Shown: one piece after another, positions 35,140-43,974 of the stretch
Position numbering within the stretch: position 1 is the first letter of the stretch
Layout of the letters: each line of letters starts with the position of its first letter
DNA from: Trichosphaerium sp. ATCC 40318
Lineage: Eukaryota > Discosea > Flabellinia > Trichosidae
DNA: 64,000 bases
NCBI GenBank assembly: GCA_038496445.1
Contig: JALMLS010000420.1
Location: 372,001 to 436,000, forward strand
Direction: 5' to 3'
Program-made: the position numbers and the translations under genes
Notes under the pieces: generated by a model
Database searches by the model: none
Seen by the model: only the letters and a program-made list of their open reading frames with translations
What the model was told of the DNA's origin: nothing

Positions 35140-36192
35140 ATGATAGCTGCGGGTAATGAAGGGCAGTTTAAAATTAAAGTAGGCATTGTAGGAGATTCCG
35201 GTGTTGGTAAGTAACATATTCAAGCAAGAATTCACCCTTTTCGCGCAGGAAAAACCTCGCTCCTCACTAAATACGTTGAAAATCAGCTACACCCTGTAAG
35301 ACCGAACTTCAATCTTAGTTGCATGGAAAAAACAATACGCATTCGATCAGTTTCGATTACTTTTGCAGTGTGGGATATTGGTGGTAAGAAATCGCGCGAA
35401 GAAATGATGCCATTAGTAGTGCAAAAGGCTGTTGCTGTAATTTTTTTGGTTGACTTATCTCGCCCAGAGACGATTAAAAAGTACGTAAAACGCATTATTA
35501 ATGCATTTTCTAACGCGTACAAACCCAGTGTGCGCTATTGGTACAGAAGAGTAAGGTCGGTCGAAAAAACATTTTTTCCTGTGTTGGTGGGCAACAAATG
35601 GGACTTATTTATGAAGCTACCGCTAAATAGGCGTATACAGATGGGCAACAAGGTATGTATAAATTATTTTTTGCCACAGACGGACTGCCAGCGTTCAAGT
35701 TCCAGAATGTTCGAAAAAAAAATTACCAAAACAAAAACTTTAACCTTTTACAGTTCTAACATTTTATTTTTAGATTATAAAGTACAGCAGAGCCATGAAG
35801 GCACCGTTGGTATTCTCCTCATGTTCAATGGGCATCAATGTAAAGAAAATTTTCAAAGTTATTCTAGTACGCGCATTTGGGCTTAAGAGTAACTTACCAA
35901 GTAACACAACGGATATTGGTACGTTATGGAATCATTTATATCTTTTTTTAAGCGCTAGGAAACACAGGAAAAAAAAAACAAAAAAAAACGTTTTATGGAA
36001 CCAAATCTGCTTTAATTTTTCCTCGCCTGTCTGATTTATTTTTTGCTAGATGCACCATTGGTATCACATCCTAAAGCACCAAAGAATTACTTGGTGTACC
36101 CTGTTTTTAGTTTAAAGCACTTGTGTGTTGACTATGTGCGTAAAAATAGAAGGCTTTTCACATTTGACACATTGCCTCTTGAACTTGCGTGA
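35140..36192 (+). CDS. Spg1/Tem1-type small GTPase with SOCS-box-like C-terminal extension
   Basis: ATG at 35140. Exons join to KIKVGIVGDSGVGKTSLLTKYVE (P-loop GDSGVGKTS), CMEKTIRIRSVSITFAVWDIGG (switch II; the usual GQ is GK here), AVAVIFLVDLSRPETIK, WYRRVRS, FFPVLVGNKWDLF (the NKxD motif; Tem1/Spg1 often have TKYD) and FSSCSMGINVKKIF. The pattern MEKT, WDxGG, LVGxKxD and INVxKIFK is typical of the septation GTPases Spg1/Tem1 that control mitotic exit and cytokinesis. The last exon adds about 45 residues not found in Spg1, including FSLKHLCVDYVRK and TFDTLPLEL, which resembles a SOCS box (compare Rab40). That resemblance is tentative. Confidence 0.86.
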
Positions 36193-36462
36193 GTTGGTGT
36201 CAAGGGCTTACTAAGTCGCGCAATCAAACAAACAAAAAGAAAATACTAGATGTAAAATAAAACCTTGTACTATAATTATTATTATGAAATAGCAAAATAT
36301 GTATTCAAGAAGCACGTGAGCTGGCTTTTTACTTTTAGTGTTTGGATTTTATTCACCTAAGCCTCAGCATGCAGTTTCAGTTGTAAGGTGTTGGCGTTGG
36401 TGTCCCAGAACTTGTGTAATCACTCAATAAAATATGAAGCGAAGGAACAAGTGACAAGAAGG

Positions 36463-37058
36463 TCACTCAAGAGAGTGTGTTTTTTCAAAATTTGCTGCGG
36501 ATGCAAGTAGTTTGTCTATTGTCTTGCTTTGTAGAGAGTGAGGCGGATTCCATGCTATCCATTCGAATCCCTTTACAGTTTATGTTAGTTAGTTATGACG
36601 GTAAGCTACCAAACCTTGTGTTCAGTCAAACTGATTGTGACATCTTGTTGAAGCAATGCCATGCGGATTTCAATTGTTTTTTCTACTTTTTCGCCACCAA
36701 ATCGCTTATAAATAGGATAATATACCTCCTGTGTTCCGGTTAATACCATTTTCGAACGTTTATCGTACTTTGTAAACAAATCCTTCAACTACTTTAACAT
36801 TTGACTGTTTAATGCCTGTTTCTTCTTCTAGTTCGCGAAATGCTGTCGTAACCTCAGTTTCGCCAGCCTCCATGTGACCTATTGTCTATTATTCGTAATA
36901 TTATCTTAGTCGTTACCTTTTGGAAGATCATAGCGTCTAGGATGCTTCATAAGAAGAAATTCCTTACCACCATCCGTATTTCGAAACAAAAGGAACCCAC
37001 ATGATTTAACAGCCTTCATCTTGCCATCAGCTGACCTTCCAACGTGAATCTTTGACAT
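36463..37058 (-). CDS. Nudix hydrolase, Ap4A-type
   Basis: ATG at 37058 (MSKIHVGRSADGKMKAVKS). Four exons. The N-terminal strand SCGFLLFRNTDGGKEFLLMKH is followed across an intron by a complete Nudix box GHMEAGETEVTTAFRELEEE-TGI (GX5EX7REUXEEXGU), which binds the divalent cation. YKRFGGEKVEKTIEIRMALL and LTEHKGFEWIAW complete the fold. Length about 145 residues and the RYDLPKGH context fit bis(5'-nucleosyl)-tetraphosphatase (NUDT2-like) enzymes that cleave Ap4A-type dinucleotides. Substrate is family inference. The gene lies tail to tail with the Spg1-like gene. Confidence 0.88.
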
Positions 37059-37417
37059 GTAGCTGTTACCTTGGCAAAGGTTGTCTGAAACTGCTGACTT
37101 TTTTTATGTTATTTCACCGAATTTTACTGCCGCGTAGACCGCTGTTGCATGACGTTCTCTTTTAAGAAAAATAGTTGATATTTCATGTAAGTATGCCATT
37201 ATTTCTTGTTATAACTTTATTATCATGATAACTTAGATTGAACGCTGTACTGGTAATTATTTCAAAAAAAAAATATCAAGCACGTGATAACAATAAGTTT
37301 GCTTTTACACTTAGCCTTCATAGTACCAGCACATAGTTCATCTCTTCATGATATCCTAATGTACTTAGAAGAAAAAATACGAAAGTGCAACTTATACCTC
37401 GCTCTTGAGGCAAGAAA
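37059..37417. other. 3' region of the probable selenoprotein gene
   Basis: Noncoding sequence read on the minus strand between the probable stop at 37418 and the start of the Nudix gene. If the TGA at 38136-38138 is decoded as selenocysteine, a SECIS hairpin (ATGA/AA/GA core) should lie here or in the neighbouring UTR. Several ATGA sequences occur (for example near 37318-37350 on the minus strand), but I could not fold a convincing SECIS by eye. Confidence 0.4.
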
Positions 37418-38216
37418 TTATATTTTTGACTTTTGTATCTTTTCTGTAAACGCCACATTTTTCTCGAGTTCTGGCGTATCCTTGTTCCCTTTTATTCTTT
37501 CTAAAATCAAAGGTAATATGGTCTCCGGCGTTGGTCTACCGTAAGGTGCTAGAAGGCTTTATTAATTCTTGGATTCTTTACAATGAAAGGTGAAATTCGT
37601 ACTATCTCTGTCAACTCTCCATTCATAGATGATTGCACCTGTATGAGATATAGCGAATACAGCAGGCTGTGAGTAACAAGAATAAGTTAGTCACATTGGG
37701 ATTAGTGCGCAGCAACATAGATCTTCTAAACACGTACTTGTGTGATAATACCATCTTTATGTGTGACATGAAATTTCGATGTAGTCTTCAAAATGTCAAG
37801 GCTTGGCGTTTTCAAAATCCCAAAAGTGTCTGCGTAGGTTTTGTCGTAGTCACACTTTATTTCAACATGTGGTAAATCATCAGAAACATCAGTATTCCAT
37901 TCTTTATTGATCTAAGAGAAAAAAAGGTCACTAAACATTTTTGACGCTTTGATTTTACTGTTTTACGCACTCCTTCAATGGTATCATTGTCTTGAGCTGT
38001 AAAGCAAAAGATATTACCGCCAGACTCTCGTATTGTTTTGGCAACTTTACGAAACTGTTGGTGGTAACGTTTACCTACACGTGGGCTTTGGTTAAGAGTC
38101 GCTTGTACAAAATAAAGGTTTTAATTACATGGTGGTCACCAAGAGCCACGAAAGAAGTTTAATATGATGAAAGTGTTGTTTCCAATAAGTTCTTTAATGT
38201 GTGGCGAAGATTCCAT
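37418..38216 (-). CDS. Probable selenoprotein: thioredoxin/AhpC-like redox protein with a UxxC motif
   Basis: From Met 38216 the frame reads SSPHIKELIGNNTFIILNFF, then RGSW, TGA (38136-38138), PPC. Related peroxiredoxin-like proteins have FRGxWCPxC here, so TGA stands exactly at the resolving/catalytic Cys. The frame continues through spliced exons: KRYHQQFRKVAKTIRESG, GNIFCFTAQDNDTIEGVRKT, INKEWNTDVSD, TFGILK, TQPAVFAISHTGAIIYEWRV and GRPTPETILPLILERIKG, all in the family order. Conservation on both sides of the TGA argues against a pseudogene. An upstream exon (to about 38330; VQPVRIVYPSVK) may splice on. TGA is used as a normal stop elsewhere, so recoding would be specific. No SECIS was confirmed. 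Confidence 0.72.
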
Positions 38217-38565
38217 TGTGTGACGTGCTATGACGCTTCAAAAATCTTCAACACGTTTCTTGTCATGCTTTTAACGCTTGGGTAAACAATTCGAACAGGC
38301 TGAACGTCTATTTGTTGTGTCGAGGTTGCCACTGCGTAACAAAGGTTAACATGTTTTTTGGGTGAAGTTTTGTTGCAACAACGTAGTTATCTTTTTTTTG
38401 GGAATGTTAGAATAAATGGCTGTTCATTGTGTAGTAACTTGTAGTAGACAATACCACATGATAAAGGGAACTCTATTTCTGTTGCAGACTAGCTATGTTA
38501 AGTTGTGTTAAGGTTCATAAAATCTTTTATCGGCAATTCATGCGTTAGCTCATCACCGCATATCA

Positions 38566-39930
38566 ATGGCCAGGTACCATCAAACAAGCGATTGGTGTAA
38601 TATAAATGATTAAATTATTTGCGTTTTAGCAATTCTGTGTCAACCACCAATATATGTGATATTCCCACGTGCTTCCTTCTACTGCTACCATTAGAAATTC
38701 AACATAAAATATTAAATCTCAACGGCAATACTTTCATTAAATGGCCTCTGCTCAACTACCAGACGGCTGTAACGTCCAGGTTCTCTTCCGATCTTGAAAA
38801 ACATGGCCTTTTTAAGAAATATAACAAAGTTTGGCGTGTTGTACGATTACAATACTTTGAAAATGGTAAAAAACATGGAGAGTTTAAAGTTTGGACTCGT
38901 CTTGGTAAGGCTTTATTGAAATGCGGTTTTTATCGTAATGATATGCTTAATGGTCCATTACGCACGTGGCATTATTTAGGTCACGTGACAAAAGAATGTT
39001 CATTTATTGAAGGAAAGCTTCACGGAGAATACAAGACATGGTAAGCGTCAAAACTTTTTTTACTTTTCTATTCGTTGATGCTTATGTTTCTTTTGGTACC
39101 CTAACGGTCAGATACACTCTCAAAGGTTATTCAATAGAGGTAAATTATATGGCGTAGGTCGTGTTTGGTATCGTACTGGGCAACCTTGGACGCTTGTGGG
39201 GTATAAAGACAATGAATATAATGGTGAATATAAACGATGGCATGTCAATGGACAGATAGCTTCTGCTTCGACATATGTTATGGGAAAGAGACATGGCTTA
39301 TCACAAGCATGGTATACAAATGGTCAGTTAGCATCTATGTGTTATTTAGATAAAGGAATGATGCAAGGAGAAAAAAAAACGTGGTACATGGAAGGTCAAG
39401 TTAAATCGATTGGAAACTACAAGAACGGAAAAAAACATGGCGAACACAAGGTACGTTTGCTAGCCGTTTTATAGAACAAAGCTTCGCGAAAAACACTTTG
39501 ATTCAAATAAAGCGATATCGTTGGCTTGATACCCACTTGTCAACTGGAACAAGCCATCCTTTTAAAGGCTTGTCAAAGCAAAAACTTTAATTTGTTTTCT
39601 TTTTGAAAAAACATTTTTAAATGTTTATGGTAGGTTTGGTACCCAAGTGGACAGGTGAGAAAATGTGCGATGTATAATGAAGGCTCTGTTAATGGAGAAT
39701 ATGCTTCATGGTATAGGGATGGACGAAGACAAGTACAGACATATTTTATTAAAAGCAAACAAAATGGTATTTATCAAAGTTGGTTCTTTAATGGTCAAGA
39801 AAGAGAACGTTGTTGGTACAAGGATGGTTTAAAAGATGGAGAATATACACGTTGGCGTGTCAGCGGTGCTATAGAGACTCAAATAGTATACAAATCTGGC
39901 AAAGAAGGTAATACAGAGTACAAGAAGTAA
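38566..39930 (+). CDS. F-box-like protein with MORN-variant (MORN_2) repeats
   Basis: A tiny first exon 38566-38573 (ATG GCC AG) splices to 38630, giving a start where no other in-frame ATG exists. An N-terminal segment LLLPLEIQHKILNL resembles the first helix of an F-box. The rest is a run of about ten repeats of the MORN-variant type, for example YFENGKKHGEFKVW, WYRTGQPWTLVGYKDNEYNG, WHVNGQIASASTY, WYTNGQLASMCYL, WYPSGQVRKCAMYNEGSVNG and WFFNGQERERCWYKDG. Such repeats are common in bacterial YwqK-like and protist/giant-virus proteins and usually mediate binding. The intron after TWY-coding near 39043 ends in TTG instead of AG, the only acceptor that preserves the frame. A role as a substrate adaptor is inference. 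Confidence 0.8.
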
Positions 39931-40333
39931 TAAACAAGTTGTGACGCGTTGTGTACAACAACTTCGATAGATTTGAACAAACAATTATTTGCTTACATAG
40001 AACTCAGGCTTGTCGTCTAACATTATCGTGAAACGTCCCCAACATACTCTAAATAGAGTGTATGTACGTGTTATAGCAGTGGTTCACACCACGACACATT
40101 CAGTCTTATTCCCGTCTTACAGTGTTGTTTCTGTACTATAGCCAAAAAGCGTCTACCTCGCTACTTTCAAAGTGTTTCTATGTCCTGAGGTGCTTGGTAA
40201 GTGTCACGCTAAATTCAGCATATGCAAATCTAGTCTAAAAAGGCAGCAATTTTGAGACTGTCATAGGAAAATCGTTTAGTTCAATGAAATAGTGTTCAAT
40301 TTCTTTTTTTGGTTTAAACGACAACATCAAATA
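39931..40333. other. Intergenic, no gene recognised
   Basis: Between two + strand genes. Contains no supported coding exon. The last part, with a T-run near 40300, could be leader of the ATP synthase gene. Confidence 0.5.
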
Positions 40334-40909
40334 ATGCTGTGCAACTTAGCTCTAAAACATTGTAAACCTTCCACACGAACACTCCGTACTACCCTGGTAC
40401 GGTGCTATTCAGAAGAGAACAAGGGTGGGAAAAAGGAGGAAGATGTCGTTGAAAAAGGGCTAAAACTCACGTTTGCCACTCCCAAGAGTACTATTGTAAG
40501 TGAAAAATACAAAATAAAAAAAGACGGCAAAGAGAAAGAGATTATTGTCCTATACGATAATCGTGAGGTCAAAAGAGTTAGTATACCTGGTCGTAGTGGT
40601 GTTCTTGGTATTCTAGATAAACATGCACCTATTATAGAGCCACTGGTACCTGGTCTTGTTAAAGTACTAGAGAAGGATGGCTCTGAAAAGAGGTTTTTGA
40701 TATCTGGTGGTTATGCAGTTGTTCACAAGGACTCCTCGCTCACAATTAGCGTTGGAGGAGAATCTCTTGAAGATTTTGATAGAGATAGGGCAGCAGTATT
40801 GCTATCTCAGTACCAAGACGCTGCAACGAGGGCCAGCACTGATGAGGAAAAGGCAATATCAGGCGATCAGGTTAAGACATTGCAAGCACTGCTAGCAGCC
40901 TTGAATTGA
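40334..40909 (+). CDS. Mitochondrial ATP synthase F1 delta subunit (bacterial epsilon homologue)
   Basis: A single uninterrupted frame of 191 codons; the ATG at 40334 is the first in frame. Residues 1-25 are basic and lack acidic residues (MLCNLALKHCKPSTRTLRTT), as expected of a mitochondrial presequence. The fold is the epsilon/delta beta-sandwich: LKLTFATPKSTI, KRVSIPGRSGVLGILDKHAP, LVPGLVKVLEKDGSEKRFLI and SGGYAVVHKDSSLTI, followed by the helical C-terminus SLEDFDRDRAAVLLSQYQDA. The subunit is part of the central stalk of the F1Fo ATP synthase, where it joins gamma to the c-ring. It is one of the few intronless genes here. An unusual stretch KYKIKKDGKEKEIIVLYD is inserted between the first strands. 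Confidence 0.92.
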   Translation: MLCNLALKHCKPSTRTLRTTLVRCYSEENKGGKKEEDVVEKGLKLTFATPKSTIVSEKYKIKKDGKEKEIIVLYDNREVKRVSIPGRSGVLGILDKHAPIIEPLVPGLVKVLEKDGSEKRFLISGGYAVVHKDSSLTISVGGESLEDFDRDRAAVLLSQYQDAATRASTDEEKAISGDQVKTLQALLAALN

Positions 40910-41304
40910 GCTATTCATTTATTCTCATTCCAAGGTATGCATATTAAATTCATAACCCTCCATCTGGCATCCTGGGTGTTCTTATTTTTAAACGAATGTA
41001 ACAATAAATCACTTTCAATATACTCTTATTCATTTTAAACAAATGCCCCTAATTACCGAGTCATTTTCGTGCTGTCAAACTGAATGTGGAGTTTATGGAC
41101 ACGAACCAATCTAAGGATAAGTCTGGGGTCGACATTTTCTACCTCAAGTTGGTTCAGAATTAACGACTGTTCAAGTTGATGTGATTCCTCGGCGAACACT
41201 AGTTTCGAGTTTACTCGTCGCTGTTCTCTAGGTCTGTAATTCTGTGCTGTTCATTCTTAAGTCTATAACTTTAAGCACTTGTCATTACAAGGCGAGAGTT
41301 ACTC
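40910..41304. other. Intergenic, no gene recognised
   Basis: Two AATAAA-like sequences near 41002-41010 could end the ATP synthase transcript. Nothing else coding or repetitive is evident. Confidence 0.5.
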
Positions 41305-43258
41305 ATGATCATTGTTCTTGTTATAGTAGCTTTGATATTAAGTGTTTTATTTGGCGTATACTACGCACAGTGGGTTAAAAGAATAACACAAGCGAATATA
41401 GCAGATTGTACAGTGTACATCCACATAAAACACTGTTTTTATTCTTCTAGGGTCTCAAATAGCAAACTTGAAGGTAATTAGACAACTGACTCCTTTTGAG
41501 TCGTTGTATATTATTCTACACGAGGTACAAGAACGTGTTTTTTATGTGGAACGTAGCTAGTGTTCGAATTAAAACGTTTTCTGATTATTTTAGTTCGCAG
41601 CATCAAATAAACTATGTTCTGCTACAAGCTTCTCTGTTGACGCTTCAGTAAGTGATATACGAAAGGCGGTGCTTAAATTACAACAACGACACCAAAAACT
41701 CAGGTTCCTAAAAATGATCACGTGATGTATGTCGTTTCATATTTTCTTAGGTTTGGTGTTCATAGACAGAATGGCAACTTCTTTTATCATGAATATGAGA
41801 ATGCAGACCGCCTTGTTCGTTTTGATGCTCTACAACGAATCAATGATGATCAATACTATGATGTGCGTAGAAAACTTGTGGTTGAACTTTAATCTCAACA
41901 ACTTCTGTTGAGGTGTGGGATGAGAGTATGAACAGTTTTGATAGTCCGATTGGTTTTGACAAGTTACTTTGGAGTATTAAATTGGTTCATAACCCTGAAC
42001 CTGGAAAGCAAAAGCATGAAATTATAATGAATATATTCCATTTTTTAGTAGATGGAACAGGTCTTACAACCCTGACCAAAGACCTCCTTGAATTCATAGA
42101 CAATCCTGATAAGCGTTAGTTATTATTACCTTTAAGATTTCTCACTAACACCCTAAGCCGTTGAGCAACTACTTGAGCACCCACCCATGAATACTGTTTT
42201 GAACGACGCTAAATTTAAAGCAGTTAGAGATTTCATTCCTTCGTACTTCTTGTGGGTTCCATTATGGTGAGTTCAATGTGCGTGCCAACCAAGGTCTTAT
42301 TTTGCTAGGTTTTTATCTCTTTGCCTTTTAATGCAAACTGATGAAGGCCATCACCTTCCTAGAGATAGCGAAGCAAAAATCAAATACAGAAAGGATAGAA
42401 TATTTGGTTTAACGTTAGCTCTAATCCAAACTAAATGACAATTTGACTTACTAAAACGTTTAGGATAAAAAAAACAGATTTTGACAAGTTTGTAGCTAAA
42501 TGCAAAGAAAAGGGAATGACAGTAAATTCAGGACTGTGTGGGGTTCTTTTTGAAACACTACAAGAAGAACTTGATCTTAAAGATGGTTTTAAGCTATCTC
42601 TAGATATACCTGCTAGTTGTAGAAAGCTCTTAAATATACCAAAGACAGCTCTTGGACCTTATATTGCATACTACAATCCTTTCTTTGTGATAAAAAAAGG
42701 CAACACTTGTTGGGACTATGGAGACCAGGTATGAGTAGAAATAAGATAAAAAAGGTTTAATATGCTTTAGATTGGAGCATCTAATAACCAAAATATACCG
42801 AACAAAAGTATTCCTTACTGGTACATGACACTTGGAGTTGCAGATTTGTTTAACATCAGTACACAACCTTTTTTCCTTATTTTTTCTCATTGTTATCTTA
42901 CCGTTCAGTTGGATACCCTATCGCCCGGATAATGCTAAATGAGAACTCTGGTAGATCTCCACACACTCTACTGTCTAATTTAGGTATTTTTTGTACTGAC
43001 AAAACGTTTGGAAAGAATCTTGAACTCAACGAATACTACTTTGGTTCTAGTAAGCAGTTTAGTCTCTTGTGCTTATATTGTTTACTTTGAGATAAAGGTA
43101 GAAGAGGTACTGGCGAGGTATTCCAGATGTTTGTTGTAACATGGGGAGGAGACTTATATGTTACATCACAATGGGTGGAACCATTTATGAGCGCTAGTAC
43201 AGCTAAGACAATTGCAACAAAATTTGGCTCTAAAGTTCGAACAGTAAACAAAGAATAG
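41305..43258 (+). CDS. Membrane-anchored condensation/acyltransferase-like protein (HxxxDG motif)
   Basis: ATG at 41305 gives an N-terminal membrane anchor (MIIVLVIVALILSVLFGVYY). About ten exons follow. The domain has the CoA-dependent acyltransferase plan: QLTPFESLYIILHE, ATSFSVDAS, LQQRHQKLRFGVH, then NIFHFLVDGTGL, in which H..xDG is the catalytic HxxxDG of condensation domains, wax ester synthases and alcohol acetyltransferases. Later come MTVNSGLCGVLFETLQEEL, FKLSLDIPASCRKLL, LGPYIAYYNPFFV and FQMFVVTWGGDLYVTSQWVEP. The DFGWG motif of plant BAHD enzymes is absent, which favours the alcohol-acetyltransferase/condensation branch. The acyl donor and acceptor are unknown. The product probably sits on an internal membrane with a cytosolic or lumenal domain. 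Confidence 0.8.
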
Positions 43259-43280
43259 GGCAAACTTCGCTTGTACGTAA

Positions 43281-43610
43281 TCAAACTGTATGTAATACAT
43301 ACCATGACTGTGGTTTTTGATACTTCACAATGGACTTAAATTTTTGGCTAAACGGAGAAAGTTTTTCATTCCTCTTTTTTCCAGAGCCTTTTGGTGAAAG
43401 TACCAAACTATGAGTAGGTACTAGTTGCAAGCGTTGCTTGTTAATATGGACGATTAGTGTTATGACACGGTATTGTAGTGATTGTCGGGAAGTCTTAATG
43501 ATTCTATTTTTTGCTTTTGTCACCTTGATACGTTCTATCAAACTAACTCCAAGCTCTTTCAAAACATCTTGAGCAATTTCATTAGTTTTAATACCAAGCT
43601 CATCTATCAA
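43281..43610 (-). CDS. Unrecognised helical protein fragment
   Basis: A minus frame reads IDELGIKTNEIAQDVLKELG and SLIERIKVTKAKNR, a heptad-like amphipathic helix, then loses character. Upstream, IQIERVETDVSTGLQLT lies in another frame that joins only across an awkward boundary near 43630. It could be a small coiled-coil (SNARE-like) protein with introns that I could not resolve, or a decayed gene. There is no confident start. Confidence 0.35.
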   Translation of the reverse strand: MIDELGIKTNEIAQDVLKELGVSLIERIKVTKAKNRIIKTSRQSLQYRVITLIVHINKQRLQLVPTHSLVLSPKGSGKKRNEKLSPFSQKFKSIVKYQKPQSWYVLHTV

Positions 43611-43974
43611 TGATACAAGCTCTTGTGCTCTGTCAGTTGCAATCCAGTACTAACATCAGTTTCAACACGCTCAATTTGTATGGATGTTGTTGATCACCTA
43701 ACATGACGGTTGAGCGATGCCCATTTGAATGCATGAAGCTTTGCTAAATACAACTACTTAAAATATACTAAACTGAAAAATACATAGTTGTATCACTAAC
43801 CGAAGCATAGGGCTTATATCCATGAATTCTCACTTGATATTCTATTGGTGTCATGTGGTGAAAAACGTTTGGCTAAAAAACTCGTAAAAAGGTAATTACT
43901 TTTCACACTTAAAACGAGGCTGGTTTAACCCGTTTTAGTAAAAAAGCAGTCTTTAGTTTTCCTATTGTTTGCGT
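43611..43974. other. Stretch with possible upstream exons of the minus-strand fragment
   Basis: On the minus strand 43620-43740 can be read as FKWASLNRHV and VETDVSTGLQLT-type segments in different frames. No complete model. The right part should hold the promoter of the gene starting at 43975. Confidence 0.35.

Noticed and set aside
37059-37417. SECIS element for the selenoprotein candidate
   Set aside because: Several ATGA strings occur, but I could not pair a proper stem with AA loop and GA partner by eye. It needs a folding program, so it is not claimed.
40021-40140. tRNA-like or other structured RNA in intergenic DNA
   Set aside because: No stretch here or elsewhere showed a cloverleaf with A and B box sequences. 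No RNA gene is claimed in the window.
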